Positions 1 to 9,500 of a stretch of DNA of 54,701 nt are shown in pieces. Source of the stretch: Streptomyces sp. (lineage in GTDB: Bacteria > Actinomycetota > Actinomycetes > Streptomycetales > Streptomycetaceae); NCBI RefSeq assembly GCF_019510245.1, contig NZ_JAEKKT010000152.1, positions 1 through 54,701 on the forward strand. Direction: 5' to 3'. Within the stretch, counting starts at the first letter, position 1. The number at the start of each line of letters is the position of its first letter. A model generated the notes under the pieces. The model was not told where the DNA came from. It did no database searches and was given only the letters and a program-made list of their open reading frames with translations. The position numbers were made by a program, and so were the translations under genes.

Positions 1-253
1 CGCCGTAGTGCCCGCCGTGACCGCCACCGTGGTGACCGCCACCGTGCGGGGCGCCCCAGGCCGGCGCGGGCGGGGCCGGGTACGCCTGTGGAGCCGGCGG
101 CGGCACGGGCTTGGACCACTGCGCCTCCAGCTGGGTCAGCGCCTCCAGCTCGCCGTAGTCGAGGAAGATGCCCCGGCAACCGCTGCACTGCTCGATCTGG
201 ACGCCGTTGCGGTTGTAGGTGTGCATCGGCGCATGGCACTTCGGACACTGCAT
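1..253 (-). CDS. TFIIB-type zinc-ribbon protein, 3' end outside window
   Basis: The reading frame starts at the ATG at 251-253 and runs leftwards off the window, so only about 84 N-terminal residues are visible. The first 25 residues hold two CxxC pairs (CPKC near residue 3 and CSGC near residue 24) followed by an FLDYGELEAL-like segment, the pattern of the short zf-TFIIB zinc ribbon proteins. After that comes a Pro/Ala-rich stretch and then a Gly/His-rich tail (HGGGHHGGGHGGH), typical of the Streptomyces members. The zinc ribbon is seen directly; a nucleic-acid or protein-binding role is only inferred. The next gene upstream, also on the minus strand, ends at 375. Confidence 0.8.
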   Translation of the reverse strand, partial: MQCPKCHAPMHTYNRNGVQIEQCSGCRGIFLDYGELEALTQLEAQWSKPVPPPAPQAYPAPPAPAWGAPHGGGHHGGGHGGHYG

Positions 254-374
254 GGTCGGCTCAACTCCTCGCCGGTAAAAACTGCTTCACGTTCTTCCAG
301 GACAGACTCCGTCCGACCCTGGCCGGTTGCAGCCTACTTCGGGAAATCGTGCGCCAACCGGGCCGGACGGAGGG

Positions 375-1298
375 TCATTCCGGTGCCATTCGGGCGCAGG
401 CGTCGATCAGGGACTGCTCCACCGTGTCCAGGGGGCGATCCGCGGCGATCGCCTTCGCGAGGTAGCGCGCGCCGGTCTGGACGGTGAGGGCGCGGGCCGG
501 GACGTCCAGGGCGGCCCAGGGGTCGCCGTCCTGCGGTACGGCCGGGCCGCCGGCCGCGCGGTAGGCGCCGAGGAAGCGGGACCACTCGTCGGGCGGAAGA
601 AGGCCGCAGGCGTACCAGGCCGCGGGGCGGGCGAGGTCCCAGGCGGGGTCGCCGACACCGAGATCGTCCACGTCGATGAGCCGCCACGGGCCGTCCGGCG
701 CCGGATACCGGACCAGCTGGCCCAGGTGCAGGTCACCGTGGCACAGGGTGCGGGGGCGGTCCGGCACGGGTGCCTCGGCGCGGGCCCAGGGGGGCAGGGC
801 GGACCAGGCACGGAGGACGGGTGCGGCGGCGGGGTGGGCGCCCGTGGCGGCGAGGGCTTCCCCGAGCCGGGCCATGGCGTGGGCAGCCTTGGCGGGGCCG
901 CGCATCGGGGGCGCGGCGGCGGTGGGCGGGGTGCGGTGGAGCAGGGCGAGGAGGGTGGCGGCGGCTTCCCAGGGGGCCTCCTCCGGGGCGTCGGGGTCCA
1001 GGGGGGCGCCGTACGGCCAGAGGGTGACGGGACGGTCGCCGACGAAGGCGGCGGGGGCCGGGGCGAGGGGCGGGAGGAAGACGTCGGGGAGGCCGGTGGC
1101 GATGGCCAGGCGGAGAGTCAGGGCGGTGGGGTCGGTGTCGGGGGCGTGGGCCTTGGCGACGGTTGCCGCGTGGCGGAGGACCGTGGTGTCGGGGCGGTGG
1201 GCGAGGGTGGTGGTGCCGCAGGCGCACGGGGACGTCGGGCCCGGGTGAGCGGCAGCTCTGATCCTGGCGGTCAGCTGGGGCAGTACGTCTGCGGTCAT
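375..1298 (-). CDS. Aminoglycoside phosphotransferase-fold kinase (APH family)
   Basis: A 307-residue protein with the APH/choline-kinase fold. The catalytic loop reads CHGDLHLGQL, with the likely catalytic base at Asp189, and the metal-binding segment LIDVDDLGVGDPAWDLA follows. The N-terminal lobe is Ala/Pro-rich and has no clear glycine loop, so the substrate cannot be named. The ATG at 1298 was chosen because a GGGGGA-like ribosome site lies just upstream; the open frame extends much further 5' but that part consists of intergenic repeats. Chromosomal members of this family in Streptomyces are mostly of unknown substrate, so an antibiotic-resistance role should not be assumed. Single-gene unit, separated from the zinc-ribbon gene by 121 bases. 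Confidence 0.82.
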   Translation of the reverse strand: MTADVLPQLTARIRAAAHPGPTSPCACGTTTLAHRPDTTVLRHAATVAKAHAPDTDPTALTLRLAIATGLPDVFLPPLAPAPAAFVGDRPVTLWPYGAPLDPDAPEEAPWEAAATLLALLHRTPPTAAAPPMRGPAKAAHAMARLGEALAATGAHPAAAPVLRAWSALPPWARAEAPVPDRPRTLCHGDLHLGQLVRYPAPDGPWRLIDVDDLGVGDPAWDLARPAAWYACGLLPPDEWSRFLGAYRAAGGPAVPQDGDPWAALDVPARALTVQTGARYLAKAIAADRPLDTVEQSLIDACARMAPE

Positions 1299-1414
1299 CG
1301 GGTCCCCCGGGTCTGCGGCTGTGCTGGGGTGAGGGTACGTGGGTGCGGTGGGCCGGGGTTCACCTGCGGCCGGGGTGGGGGCTGGGGTACCGGCGTGTCG
1401 CTCGCCCGCGCCTG

Positions 1415-1459
1415 CGGGGTGCCTCCCCCAGCCTTCGGCCGGAGGGGACCCCAGCACCC
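1415..1459 (+). repeat. Family A intergenic hairpin repeat, copy 1
   Basis: Core pattern is CTCCCCCAGCCTTCGGCCGG followed by a G-run and an ACCCC run. The C-run and the G-run pair into a hairpin around a TTCGGCC-type loop. The same core recurs at about 1519-1580 (inverted), 17473-17540, 22737-22800, 33661-33719 and, shortened, inside argJ at 47801-47832. Confidence 0.75.
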
Positions 1460-1492
1460 ACCCGTGCCGCCCCGCGGCACGACTGCCCGCAG
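1456..1492 (+). repeat. Family B intergenic repeat, copy 1
   Basis: CCCACCCGTGCCGCCCCGCG then GCACGACTGCCCGC. The GTGCCG/CGGCAC parts form a short hairpin. It matches the block at 6211-6262, where the stem bases have changed on both sides (GTTCCG/CGGAAC), and more loosely the block at 40781-40837. Paired changes suggest the hairpin is what is conserved. Confidence 0.6.
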
Positions 1493-1518
1493 CTATGTAT
1501 GTAGGACACGGCTGGGCA

Positions 1519-1580
1519 GCGCCCGTAAGGGGCGCTGGGGGTACCCCGGCCGAAGGCTGGGGGAGGAACTGCGCGATCAG
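1519..1580 (-). repeat. Family A intergenic hairpin repeat, copy 2 (inverted)
   Basis: Reverse-oriented copy: AGCGCCCGTAAGGGGCGCT hairpin, then the G-run/ACCCC core with CCGGCCGAAGGCTGGGGGAG, then GGAACTGCGCGA. It contains the longer form of the repeat also seen at 17.5, 22.7 and 33.7 kb, which includes the GCGCAGTTCC flank. Confidence 0.75.
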
Positions 1581-1631
1581 CCCCCAGCCGCCCGCAGTCG
1601 ACGACGCACGCCGCCGCCCCGCAGAAAAAGC

Positions 1632-1665
1632 AATGCCGGCGCAGCTCCCCAGCTGCGCCGGCATT
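1632..1665 (-). terminator. Strong stem-loop terminator
   Basis: A perfect 15-bp inverted repeat (arms 1632-1646 and 1651-1665, loop CCCC). Read on the minus strand it is followed by a T-run (GCTTTTTC), so it fits an intrinsic terminator for the small membrane-protein gene ending at 1752. On the plus strand only TT follows. Confidence 0.75.
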
Positions 1666-1751
1666 TTGCCGTCCGCCGCACCCCCGTCCCCACGGGGTTT
1701 CATGGGTGGATGTCCCCGCCCGGACCGCTCTTCCGGGCCTGGGGTCGCCGC

Positions 1752-1928
1752 TCAGCGCCCCAGCATCACTCCCACGGACGACGCCTGTGTGGCCACTGTC
1801 TCCCAGCCGTCGAAGACGACGAGGAGCAGGACCGCCAGGGGAAGGGCCATCAGCGTCGCCACCAGTGGGTGGCGGCGGCCCTGTCGGCGGGGGCGGCTGG
1901 TGTGTGTCCGCTGTGCCGTAAGGGCCAT
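1752..1928 (-). CDS. Small membrane protein, 58 residues
   Basis: The frame begins at the ATG at 1928 with AGGAGAGGG a few bases upstream, a very good ribosome site. The 58-residue product has a basic N-terminus (RPRRQGRRH), one hydrophobic segment of about 20 residues (around residues 25-43) and a short tail ending in VGVMLGR. This fits a single-pass inner-membrane protein. I recognise no family and assign no function. A longer upstream start exists in the same frame but lacks a comparable ribosome site. A 15-bp terminator hairpin follows about 90 bases downstream. Confidence 0.6.
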   Translation of the reverse strand: MALTAQRTHTSRPRRQGRRHPLVATLMALPLAVLLLVVFDGWETVATQASSVGVMLGR

Positions 1929-2137
1929 GGTCCCTCTCCTGACCGTGCTCAGTTGTCGTTGGCAGCGGCGGGTGTCTGACCTCGGGGGACGAGTGCTGCA
2001 CCCGCCGCTTGACCTCAAATCTAGGCGCGTGCCACCTCGCGGACGTCATGCCCTCGTACCGAATCGCGGGCCTCCGAGAGGATGAGCCGTGACCTGCGGT
2101 CTACTCCCCTGGGTGGAGACGGGTCCTACGTCTCGTC

Positions 2138-2413
2138 CTACCCCTCAGGGTCTTCCCGGAGGGGGTGCCCGGTCCTGCCCGGTTTTTCCGAGCTGTCCTC
2201 GCGGGGCACCGGCTGCTCCACGAGAGCCAGGACCCGGGTCGCCATGAAACGGGCGGTCCGGACGACGGCCCCGTTGCGCGTGACTTCGCTCACTTCCACC
2301 ACCCCCCGTCGTACCGCCGTCTCCACCCGGCGCCCCGCCCTGCTCGCCACCACCTCGTACGTACGGGTCGTGTCGCCGGCGTCCACGACTATCTCCACGC
2401 GGTCACCCTTCAC
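2138..2413 (-). CDS. Conserved hypothetical protein, 91 residues
   Basis: The GTG at 2413 is preceded by a GAAGGGGG ribosome site, and the product opens with VKGDRVEIVVDAGDTTRTYE. The sequence is a compact alpha/beta-looking soluble protein with a repeated VEV/VVR strand pattern and an Arg-rich centre; the last 25 residues are polar and probably disordered. I believe it is widespread in Streptomyces next to the Ser/Thr kinase gene, with which it shares the upstream region (divergent), but no function is known to me. A longer start in the same frame would add residues that read like intergenic DNA. Confidence 0.65.
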   Translation of the reverse strand: MKGDRVEIVVDAGDTTRTYEVVASRAGRRVETAVRRGVVEVSEVTRNGAVVRTARFMATRVLALVEQPVPREDSSEKPGRTGHPLREDPEG

Positions 2414-2615
2414 AGCATCAATCCCCCTTCTGTGACGGCTTGTTGGAGCAGACGGGTACTCAAAGGCGCCGATAACGGCGCCTTCCTGACCACTCCTCAA
2501 GTCTCGCACCCGGCACTGACAATCCATCGGGCCGAGAGGGCGCGGCCTCTGCGCACGGGCGGCCCGGTAAACGTAAGCTGTGCCACGTCAGACGGACCGG
2601 GCAGCGGGGATGAAC

Positions 2616-3950
2616 ATGGCGATGATGCGCCTGAGGCGCGAGGACCCGCGCGTCGTCGGCTCGTTCAGGCTTCACAGAAGGCTCGGCGCCGGCGGGATGG
2701 GTGTGGTCTACCTCGGCTCCGACAAGAAGGGGCAGCGGGTCGCGCTGAAGGTGATCCGGCCCGATCTGGCGGAGGACCAGGAGTTCCGGTCCCGCTTCGC
2801 CCGTGAGGTCTCGGCGGCCCGGCGGATCAGGGGCGGCTGCACCGCGCGGCTGGTCGCGGCCGACCTGGAGGCCGAGCGGCCGTGGTTCGCCACCCAGTAC
2901 GTGCCCGGCCCTTCGCTCCACGACAAGGTCGCCGACGACGGCCCGCTCGGCGCGGCGGACGCGGCGGCGGTCGGCGCGGCGCTCTCCGAGGGCCTGGTCG
3001 CCGTGCACGAGGCCGGGGTCGTGCACCGGGATCTCAAGCCGTCGAACATCCTGCTGTCCCCGAAGGGGCCGCGGATCATCGACTTCGGCATCGCCTGGGC
3101 CACCGGGGCCTCCACCCTCACGCACGTCGGTACGGCGGTGGGCTCCCCCGGGTTCCTCGCGCCCGAGCAGGTGCGCGGGGCGGCGGTCACCCCGGCCACG
3201 GACGTCTTCTCGCTCGGCGCGACCCTCGCCTACGCCTCGACCGGCGACTCGCCCTTCGGACACGGCAGTTCCGAGGTGATGCTCTACCGGGTCGTCCACG
3301 AGGAGCCGCAGCTGCACGGCGTACCGGACGCGCTCGCACCGCTGGTGCGGGCCTGCCTGGCCAAGGACCCGGAGGAGCGGCCGAGCACGCTCCAGCTGTC
3401 GCTCCGGCTGAAGGAGATCGCCGCGCGCGAGGCGCAGGGGCTGGCCGACGTACGGCCGCCGGCGCCGCGTGCCGCGGAGGCGGACCGGCCGACCGGGCGG
3501 CTCGCCGACACCTACTCGACCTACCCGGATCCGCAGCGCACCCAGCGCCGGCCGCAGTCCTCGTCGGGTGCGTCGGGCGCGCCGGTGCGGGGCAACGCTC
3601 CCTCGCGCGGCGGCAGCGGTCCGCGCCAGGCCGGCGGTGTGCCGTCGCGGCCGAACGGCGCGCGCCCCACGCCCGCCCCGCGCGGCAACGGCACCCGGCC
3701 CGGGAACGGGACCGGCAACCGGCCCGCGTCGCGCGGTGGCAACGGGCGTCCGGCGCCGCGTCCCACCGGTACCGGACGGCGGCCGGCCAATCCCCGGCTG
3801 CTGCGCCAGCGGCTGTTCGTGTTCGTCGTGGTGACCCTGCTGGTGGCGCTGGGGATCGCGCTGGCCCAGGGCTGCTCAGGACCGGCGCACGGAATGGGCG
3901 TGCCCGGTACCGGTGCCGTACCGGCGAAGGCCATGGCCCTCAGGGAGTAG
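2616..3950 (+). CDS. Membrane Ser/Thr protein kinase (Hanks type)
   Basis: A 444-residue kinase of the bacterial PknB-like family. The glycine loop GAGGMGVVYLG is near residue 25, the ATP lysine is K45 (VALKVI), the catalytic loop is HRDLKPSN with D139, the metal-binding DFG has D156, and an APEQ motif follows the activation segment, so all catalytic residues are present. After about residue 285 comes a long Arg/Gly/Pro/Ser-rich linker, then one transmembrane helix at about 399-418 and a short outer tail. There are no PASTA domains, so it probably senses signals differently from cell-wall-binding PknB. ATG 2616 was chosen for the GGGG eight bases upstream; ATG 2610 and GTG 2580 are in frame. 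It is divergent from the 91-residue gene. Confidence 0.88.
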   Translation: MAMMRLRREDPRVVGSFRLHRRLGAGGMGVVYLGSDKKGQRVALKVIRPDLAEDQEFRSRFAREVSAARRIRGGCTARLVAADLEAERPWFATQYVPGPSLHDKVADDGPLGAADAAAVGAALSEGLVAVHEAGVVHRDLKPSNILLSPKGPRIIDFGIAWATGASTLTHVGTAVGSPGFLAPEQVRGAAVTPATDVFSLGATLAYASTGDSPFGHGSSEVMLYRVVHEEPQLHGVPDALAPLVRACLAKDPEERPSTLQLSLRLKEIAAREAQGLADVRPPAPRAAEADRPTGRLADTYSTYPDPQRTQRRPQSSSGASGAPVRGNAPSRGGSGPRQAGGVPSRPNGARPTPAPRGNGTRPGNGTGNRPASRGGNGRPAPRPTGTGRRPANPRLLRQRLFVFVVVTLLVALGIALAQGCSGPAHGMGVPGTGAVPAKAMALRE

Positions 3951-3959
3951 CGGGCCCGG

Positions 3960-4778
3960 CTACACCTCGGGGCGGCCGGCGGTCACCGCGTAGAAGGCGA
4001 CTGCGGCCGCCGCGCCCACGTTCAGGGAGTCGACGCCGTGGGACATCGGGATGCGCACCCATTCGTCGGCGGCGACCAGGGCCTGGGTGGAGAGGCCGTC
4101 GCCCTCCGCGCCGAGCATCAGGGCGACCCTGTCCATCCGGTGCGGGGCGGCCTCGTCCAGACTGCGGGCCTTCTCGTCCGGGGTGAGGGCGAGCAGCGTG
4201 AACCCGGCCTCGCGGACCGAGTCCAGCCCCTTGGGCCAGGTGTCGAGACGGGCGTACGGCACCGAGAAGACGGCGCCCATCGAGACCTTCACGCTGCGCC
4301 GGTAGAGCGGGTCGGCGCAGTCCGGGGACAGCAGCACCGCGTCCATGCCGAGGGCGGCCGCCGAGCGGAAGATCGCGCCGATGTTGGTGTGGTCGTTGAC
4401 CGACTCCATGACGACGACCCGGCGGGTGGTGCGCAGCAGTTCGGCCGCCGTCGGCAGCGGCTTGCGCTGCATGGAGGCGAGGGCGCCGCGGTGCACGTGG
4501 TAGCCGGTGACCTTCTCGGCGAGGTCCGGGCTGACCGCGTAGACGGGGGCCGGGAGTTCGTCTATGACGTCGCGCATGACGTCGACCCACTTGGCGGACA
4601 GCAGCATGGAACGCATCTCGTAGCCCGCGTCCTTCGCCCTGCGGATGACCTTCTCGCCCTCGGCGATGAACAGGCCCTCGGCCGGTTCGCGCTTGCGGCG
4701 CAACTCGACGTCGGTCAGGCCTGTGTAGTCACGGAGGCGGGGGTCGTCGGGATCCTCAACGGTGATGAGATCGGCCAC
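3960..4778 (-). CDS. TrmH/SpoU family RNA 2'-O-methyltransferase
   Basis: A 272-residue SPOUT methyltransferase. It uses S-adenosylmethionine to methylate a ribose 2'-OH in rRNA or tRNA. The three SpoU motifs are in order: NDHTNIGAIFRSAAALG (motif 1), LMLGAEGDGL (motif 2) and IPMSHGVDSLNVGAAAAV (motif 3), which form the knot and bind the cofactor. The N-terminal part (GLFIAEGEKVIRRA) matches the substrate-binding domain of this family. The substrate RNA cannot be named from sequence. It is 9 bases from the convergent kinase gene and lies downstream of the cysG-like gene, 79 bases away, and could be co-transcribed with it. Confidence 0.88.
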   Translation of the reverse strand: MADLITVEDPDDPRLRDYTGLTDVELRRKREPAEGLFIAEGEKVIRRAKDAGYEMRSMLLSAKWVDVMRDVIDELPAPVYAVSPDLAEKVTGYHVHRGALASMQRKPLPTAAELLRTTRRVVVMESVNDHTNIGAIFRSAAALGMDAVLLSPDCADPLYRRSVKVSMGAVFSVPYARLDTWPKGLDSVREAGFTLLALTPDEKARSLDEAAPHRMDRVALMLGAEGDGLSTQALVAADEWVRIPMSHGVDSLNVGAAAAVAFYAVTAGRPEV

Positions 4779-4857
4779 AGGGTGATACTGCCTTGTCCTG
4801 GGTGGGGTGCCAATGGTCTGGAGCGGGTTGTGTTACCCGGGGTTACGCCGGCGCCCT

Positions 4858-6090
4858 TCAGGGCGCCGTCGGCGGGCCGACGTTCACGACCTCGCCGATC
4901 ACGATGACCGCGGGGGGCTTCACTTCCTCCGTGCGGACGACGTCCGCCACCGTGGCGAGGGTCGCGTCGACCCGGCGTTGAGCGGCCGTCGTGCCTTCCT
5001 GGACCAGAGCGACCGGGGTGTCCGGGGACTTCCCGTGCGCGACCAGCGTCTCGGCGATCTTCCCGATCTTGTCGACGCCCATGAGGACGACGAGGGTCCC
5101 GGTGAGCTTGGCGAGGGACGGCCAGTCGGCCAGCGAGCGCTCGTCGTCCGGCGCGACATGACCGCTGACCACCGTGAACTCGTGGGCGACACCCCGGTGG
5201 GTGACCGGGATGCCGGCGGCGGACGGCACGGAGATCGAGCTGGAGATGCCGGGGACGACCGTGCAGGGGATCCCGGCCTCGGCGAGCGCCTGGACCTCCT
5301 CCATGCCGCGGCCGAAGACGTAGGGGTCGCCGCCCTTCAGCCGGACGACCGACTTGCCCTGCTTCGCGTGCTCGATCAGGGCGCTGTTGATGGCCTCCTG
5401 GGCCATGTAGCGGCCGTAGGGGATCTTCGCGGCGTCGATCACCTCGACGTGCGGCGGGAGTTCGGCGAGGAGGTCGCGGGGGCCGAGGCGGTCGGCGATG
5501 ACGACGTCGGCGGCCGCGAGCAGGCGGCGGCCGCGGACCGTGATCAGGTCGGGGTCGCCGGGGCCGCCGCCGACCAGGGCGACGCCGGGGGTGCGGGTGC
5601 GGTGGTGGGGGGCGACGAGGGTGCCGTCGCGCAGGCCCTCGACGACGGCGTCCCTGATGGCGGCGGTGTGGCGGGGGTCGCGGCCGCGCGCGTCGGTGGT
5701 GAGGACGGCGACCGTGACGCCCTCGCTGTGGCCGGTCGCCGGGGTCCAGGCGGTGGCCTGGTCGGCGTCGTCGGAGCGCACGCACCAGACGCGGTGGCGC
5801 TCCGCCTCGGCGGAGGCGGCGGTGTTGGCGGCGGGGTCGCTGGTGGCGATCAGCGCGTACCAGGCTTCGCCGAGGTCGCCGTCCTGGTAGGGGCGCCTGG
5901 TCCAGGTGATCTCGCCGGCGTCGGCCATCGCCTCGACGGAGGGGGTGGCTTCCGGGGACACGAGGGTGATGTCTGCGCCGGCCGCGATGAGGGCGGGGAG
6001 GCGGCGCTGGGCCACCTGGCCGCCGCCGAGGACGACCACGCGGCGGCCGGAAAGGCGGAGGCCTACGGGGTAGGCGGGGTGTTCGGCCAT
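4858..6090 (-). CDS. cobA: Uroporphyrinogen-III C-methyltransferase with siroheme-synthase N-domain
   Basis: A 410-residue two-domain enzyme. Residues about 10-155 are the precorrin-2 dehydrogenase-like Rossmann domain (VVVLGGGQVAQRRL nucleotide loop, VSPEA). Residues about 165-405 are the SAM-dependent methyltransferase (VGGGPGDPDLIT, then VVRLKGGDPYVFGRG and VVPGISS), which converts uroporphyrinogen III to precorrin-2, the branch point to siroheme and cobalamin. The order is that of CysG, but it is shorter than the 457 residues of the E. coli enzyme, so ferrochelatase activity of the N-domain is uncertain. A cobA or cysG label would both be acceptable. It sits 500 bases downstream of the bluB-cobT gene. 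Confidence 0.9.
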   Translation of the reverse strand: MAEHPAYPVGLRLSGRRVVVLGGGQVAQRRLPALIAAGADITLVSPEATPSVEAMADAGEITWTRRPYQDGDLGEAWYALIATSDPAANTAASAEAERHRVWCVRSDDADQATAWTPATGHSEGVTVAVLTTDARGRDPRHTAAIRDAVVEGLRDGTLVAPHHRTRTPGVALVGGGPGDPDLITVRGRRLLAAADVVIADRLGPRDLLAELPPHVEVIDAAKIPYGRYMAQEAINSALIEHAKQGKSVVRLKGGDPYVFGRGMEEVQALAEAGIPCTVVPGISSSISVPSAAGIPVTHRGVAHEFTVVSGHVAPDDERSLADWPSLAKLTGTLVVLMGVDKIGKIAETLVAHGKSPDTPVALVQEGTTAAQRRVDATLATVADVVRTEEVKPPAVIVIGEVVNVGPPTAP

Positions 6091-6590
6091 GCGGTGCGGC
6101 TCCTCTTTCGGCGGCGGTGCGGTAGCCCTGACGTGCAGATTTTACGGGGCGGGGGTTTCGGTCGGCTGGGGTGTCCGGTGGCTGGGCTGCGTGGCCGGGT
6201 GCACGGCGGTGGGTGGTTGTGCCCACCCGTTCCGCCCTGCGGAACGCCTGCCCACAACCACCGGTCGGCCGACAGGGAGCCCGGCGCAGCCGTCCCGTAG
6301 CAGCCCAAGGCCCACAGCCGACAGCCGACAGCCAGCCATGCGCAACGGCGCAGGCGGTTCACAGCTACCGGCCGCCGGCCCACCAGCGTCCAGCCACCGG
6401 CATCCGGCCTCCCGACCACGGCCAACAGCATCGGCACCCGGCACCCGCCTCGGCAACCGATGCCGGTAACCGGCGTCGGCAACCGGCCACAGCCACCAGC
6501 CTCGGCAACCAGTAACGGGTGCCAGCAACCGGCGTCGGCACCCTACGGCAGGCCACCAGCCAGGGCTGCAGGAACGCGGTATCGCGGTTC
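6091..6590. other. 500-base intergenic stretch with degenerate repeats
   Basis: No gene is credible here. The part nearest cobA carries a family B repeat. From about 6300 to 6585 the DNA is a mosaic of short imperfect repeats built around CGGCAACC and CGGCGTCGGC, spaced about 15-30 bases apart. Frames through it give Arg/Pro-rich or Cys/Arg/Gly-rich low-complexity peptides that do not look like protein. No cobalamin riboswitch box was seen. Confidence 0.65.
6211..6262. repeat. Family B intergenic repeat, copy 2
   Basis: GGTGGTTGTGCCCACCCGTT CCGCCCTGCGGAACGCCTG then CCCACAACCACC. The outer arms GTGGTTGTG/CACAACCAC and inner arms GTTCCG/CGGAAC give a cruciform or terminator-like hairpin. It shares its core with 1456-1492. 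Confidence 0.65.
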
Positions 6591-9500
6591 CTACTTCTCC
6601 GTCACGCCCGCCGAATCGAACGTGGCCACCTCGTGCATGGCCCTCGCCGTGCTCTGGACCAGGGGAAGCGCGAGCAGGGCGCCCGTGCCCTCGCCGAGGC
6701 GGAGGTCGAGGTCGACGAGGGGGCGCAGGCCCAGTTTGTTCAGGGCTGCCACGTGGCCCGGTTCCGCGCTGCGGTGGCCGGCGATGCAGGCGGCCAGGAC
6801 CTCGGGGGCGATGGCGCGGGCCACGAGGGCGGCGGCGCCCGCGCTGACGCCGTCGAGGATCACCGGCGTACGCAGGGACGCGCCGCCCAGCAGCAGCCCC
6901 ACCATCGCGGCGTGTTCGAAGCCGCCGATCGCGGCCAGGACCCCGATCGGGTCGGCCGGGTCCGGCTGGTGGAGTTCCAGGGCGCGGCGGACCACCTCGG
7001 TCTTGCGGGCGAGGGTCTCGTCGTTGATGCCGGTGCCGCGGCCGGTGACCTCGGCGGGGTCGGCGCCCGTGAAGACGGAGATCAGAGCCGCGGACGCGGT
7101 CGTGTTCGCGATGCCCATCTCGCCGGTGAGCAGCGCCTTGTTGCCCGCAGCCACCAGGTCGCGGGCCGTCTCGATGCCCACCTCGATGGCCTGCTTGGCC
7201 TCCTCGCGGGTCATCGCGGGGCCGGTCGTCATGTCGGAGGTGCCCGCGCGGACCTTGCGGGGCAGCAGGCCCGGCGTGGCGGGCAGCTCGGCCGCGACAC
7301 CGACGTCGACCACGCAGACCTCGGCGCCCACCTGGCTCGCGAACGCGTTGCAGACCGCTCCCCCGCCGAGGAAGTTGGCCACCATCTGGGCGGTGACCTC
7401 CTGCGGCCAGGGAGTGACGCCCTGGGCGTGCACCCCGTGGTCGCCCGCGAAGATCGCGACGGCCGCGGGCTCCGGGATCGGCGGCGGGCACTGCCGGGAC
7501 AGACCGGAGAGCTGGGCGGAGATGATCTCCAGCATGCCGAGCGCACCGGCCGGCTTGGTCATCCGCTTCTGCCGCTCCCAGGCCTCGCCGAGCGCCTTGG
7601 CGTCCAGAGGGCGGACGCTGGCGACGGTTTCGGCGAGCAGGTCGTGCGGGTCCTCGCCGGGCAGCGCGCGGCGGCCGTACGTCTCCTCGTGGACGACCCA
7701 CGACAGCGGGCGGCGCTTGGACCAGCCGGCCTGCATCAGCTCGGGCTCGTCCGGGAACTCGTCGACGTACCCGACGCACAGGTACGCGATGACTTCGAGG
7801 TGCTCCGGCAGCCCGAGGGCGCGGACCATCTCGCGCTCGTCGAAGAAGCTGACCCAGCCGACGCCGAGGCCCTCGGCACGCGCGGCGAGCCAGAGGTTCT
7901 CGACGGCGAGGGCGGCGGAGTAGGGCGCCATCTGCGGCTGGGTGTGCCGGCCGAGGGTGTGGCGGCCGCCGCGCGTCGGGTCGGCGGTGACGACGATGTT
8001 CACCGGGGTGTCGAGGATGGCCTCGATCTTCAGTTCCTTGAACTGCTTCGCGCGGCCCTTGGGAAGGGACTTGGCGTAGGCGTCGCGCTGCCGCATGGCC
8101 AGTTCGTGCATCGAGCGGCGGGTGTCGGCCGAGCGGATGACGACGAAGTCCCAGGGCTGGGAGTGGCCGACGGAGGGCGCGGTGTGCGCGGCCTCCAGGA
8201 CGCGCAGCAGCACCTCGTGCGGGATGGGGTCACTGCGGAAGCCGTTGCGGATGTCACGGCGCTCGCGCATGACCTTGAGGACGGCTTCGCGTTCGGCGTC
8301 GTCGTAGGCGGGCGCGGCCGGGCCGGTGGACTGACGTGCTTCTGCCACGGGGGCCGTGCTCTCTTCCTGGTCGGCGGCCCTGGTGTCCAGGTCCTCCGCT
8401 TGCTGTACGACATCGGGGTGCTCCGGCAGCGGAGCGGGTTCGGCTTCACGGGGCGCGGGGACCGTCGCGGCCTGTTGGGGCACGGACGGTCCGCCCTGGT
8501 CCTGGGCGGGCAGGACCAGCGGGTGGGGCGGGGTGGGGGCGAGATGCGGGGTGGTCGGCACCTGGCCGTCGACGGGGACGAACTCACCCAGCCGGTGGTC
8601 CGCGGCGGGTTGGCCCGGGACGGCGGCCGCCGGGGCCTCCCCGGGGGTGAAAGCCGGGCCCTGGGTCTGCGGGCCGGCGAGGGGGACCTCTACCGGCTGG
8701 GCGGGCTCGGCGGGGAGTGCCTCGGGGGCCTCGGCCGTCGGCGGTGCGACAGCCGCCGGTACGTCGGCCTCGGTGGGCGGGGCGACCTGCTCGGCGTCCG
8801 GGACGACCGGCGCGAGGGGCTCCGCCGGCTCCGCCGGCTGGGGCGGCTGCGGGGCCTCGGTGGCGGCGATGGGCGCGGGGGCTGCCGGGGCGGATTCCTC
8901 GGCGGCGGCCTCCTCCGTCTGCACCGGCACGGCGGGCTCGGGCAGGCCGGGCTCGGCCGCGACGTCCTCCGGCGCCGGAACGGACCCGGGCGCAGCGATC
9001 TCCGCCACGACACCTTCCGGTACGACACCTTCCGGCGCAGCACCTTCCGGCCAGGCAACTTCTGCCACCACGGCTTCCGGTACTACGGCTTCCGGTACCA
9101 CTGCGTCCGGTACCACTGCGTCCGGCACGGCGGCTTCCGCCATGACGGCTTCCGGCGCCGGGCCGCTCGGCTCGGGCGCCACGAGTTCCGTGGCCTGCTC
9201 CACCCCGACCGGTGCCACGACCTGCTGCTCCGGCGCGGCCGCCATGGCCTCCGCGACCGGCTCCGGCTCCGCGAGCGGGTGAGCGGTCTCCTCCGGTACC
9301 GGCGGGGTACCGCCGCCCGCTGTCGCGTCGGCGCCGGCCACCTGCGCGGTCTCCGCACTCACCACGCCCGCCTGAGCCGGCTGCGGCGGTACCGCGTCCG
9401 GCCCCTGCGGAGCCTCGGCCATCCCCGGAGCGTCCGGGAACTGCGGGGCCTGCGTCTCCTGAGCAACCTCCGGTGCCTGCACGGCCTGCGGCGCCACCGG

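Larger units (their letters stand above)
1299..1751. other. Gene-free stretch with repeat elements and a terminator
   Basis: This 450-base stretch has no credible gene. It holds two copies of a hairpin repeat (family A, opposite orientations), one copy of a second repeat (family B), and a 15-bp perfect stem-loop near 1632-1665. Reading frames through it only translate the repeats. Confidence 0.7.

Noticed and set aside
375..1298. Antibiotic resistance kinase
   Set aside because: The APH fold is clear but the N-lobe is divergent and no resistance-type signature or context exists, so only the fold is claimed.
6300..6585. CRISPR array
   Set aside because: The repeats are short, irregular and degenerate, without constant spacer length.
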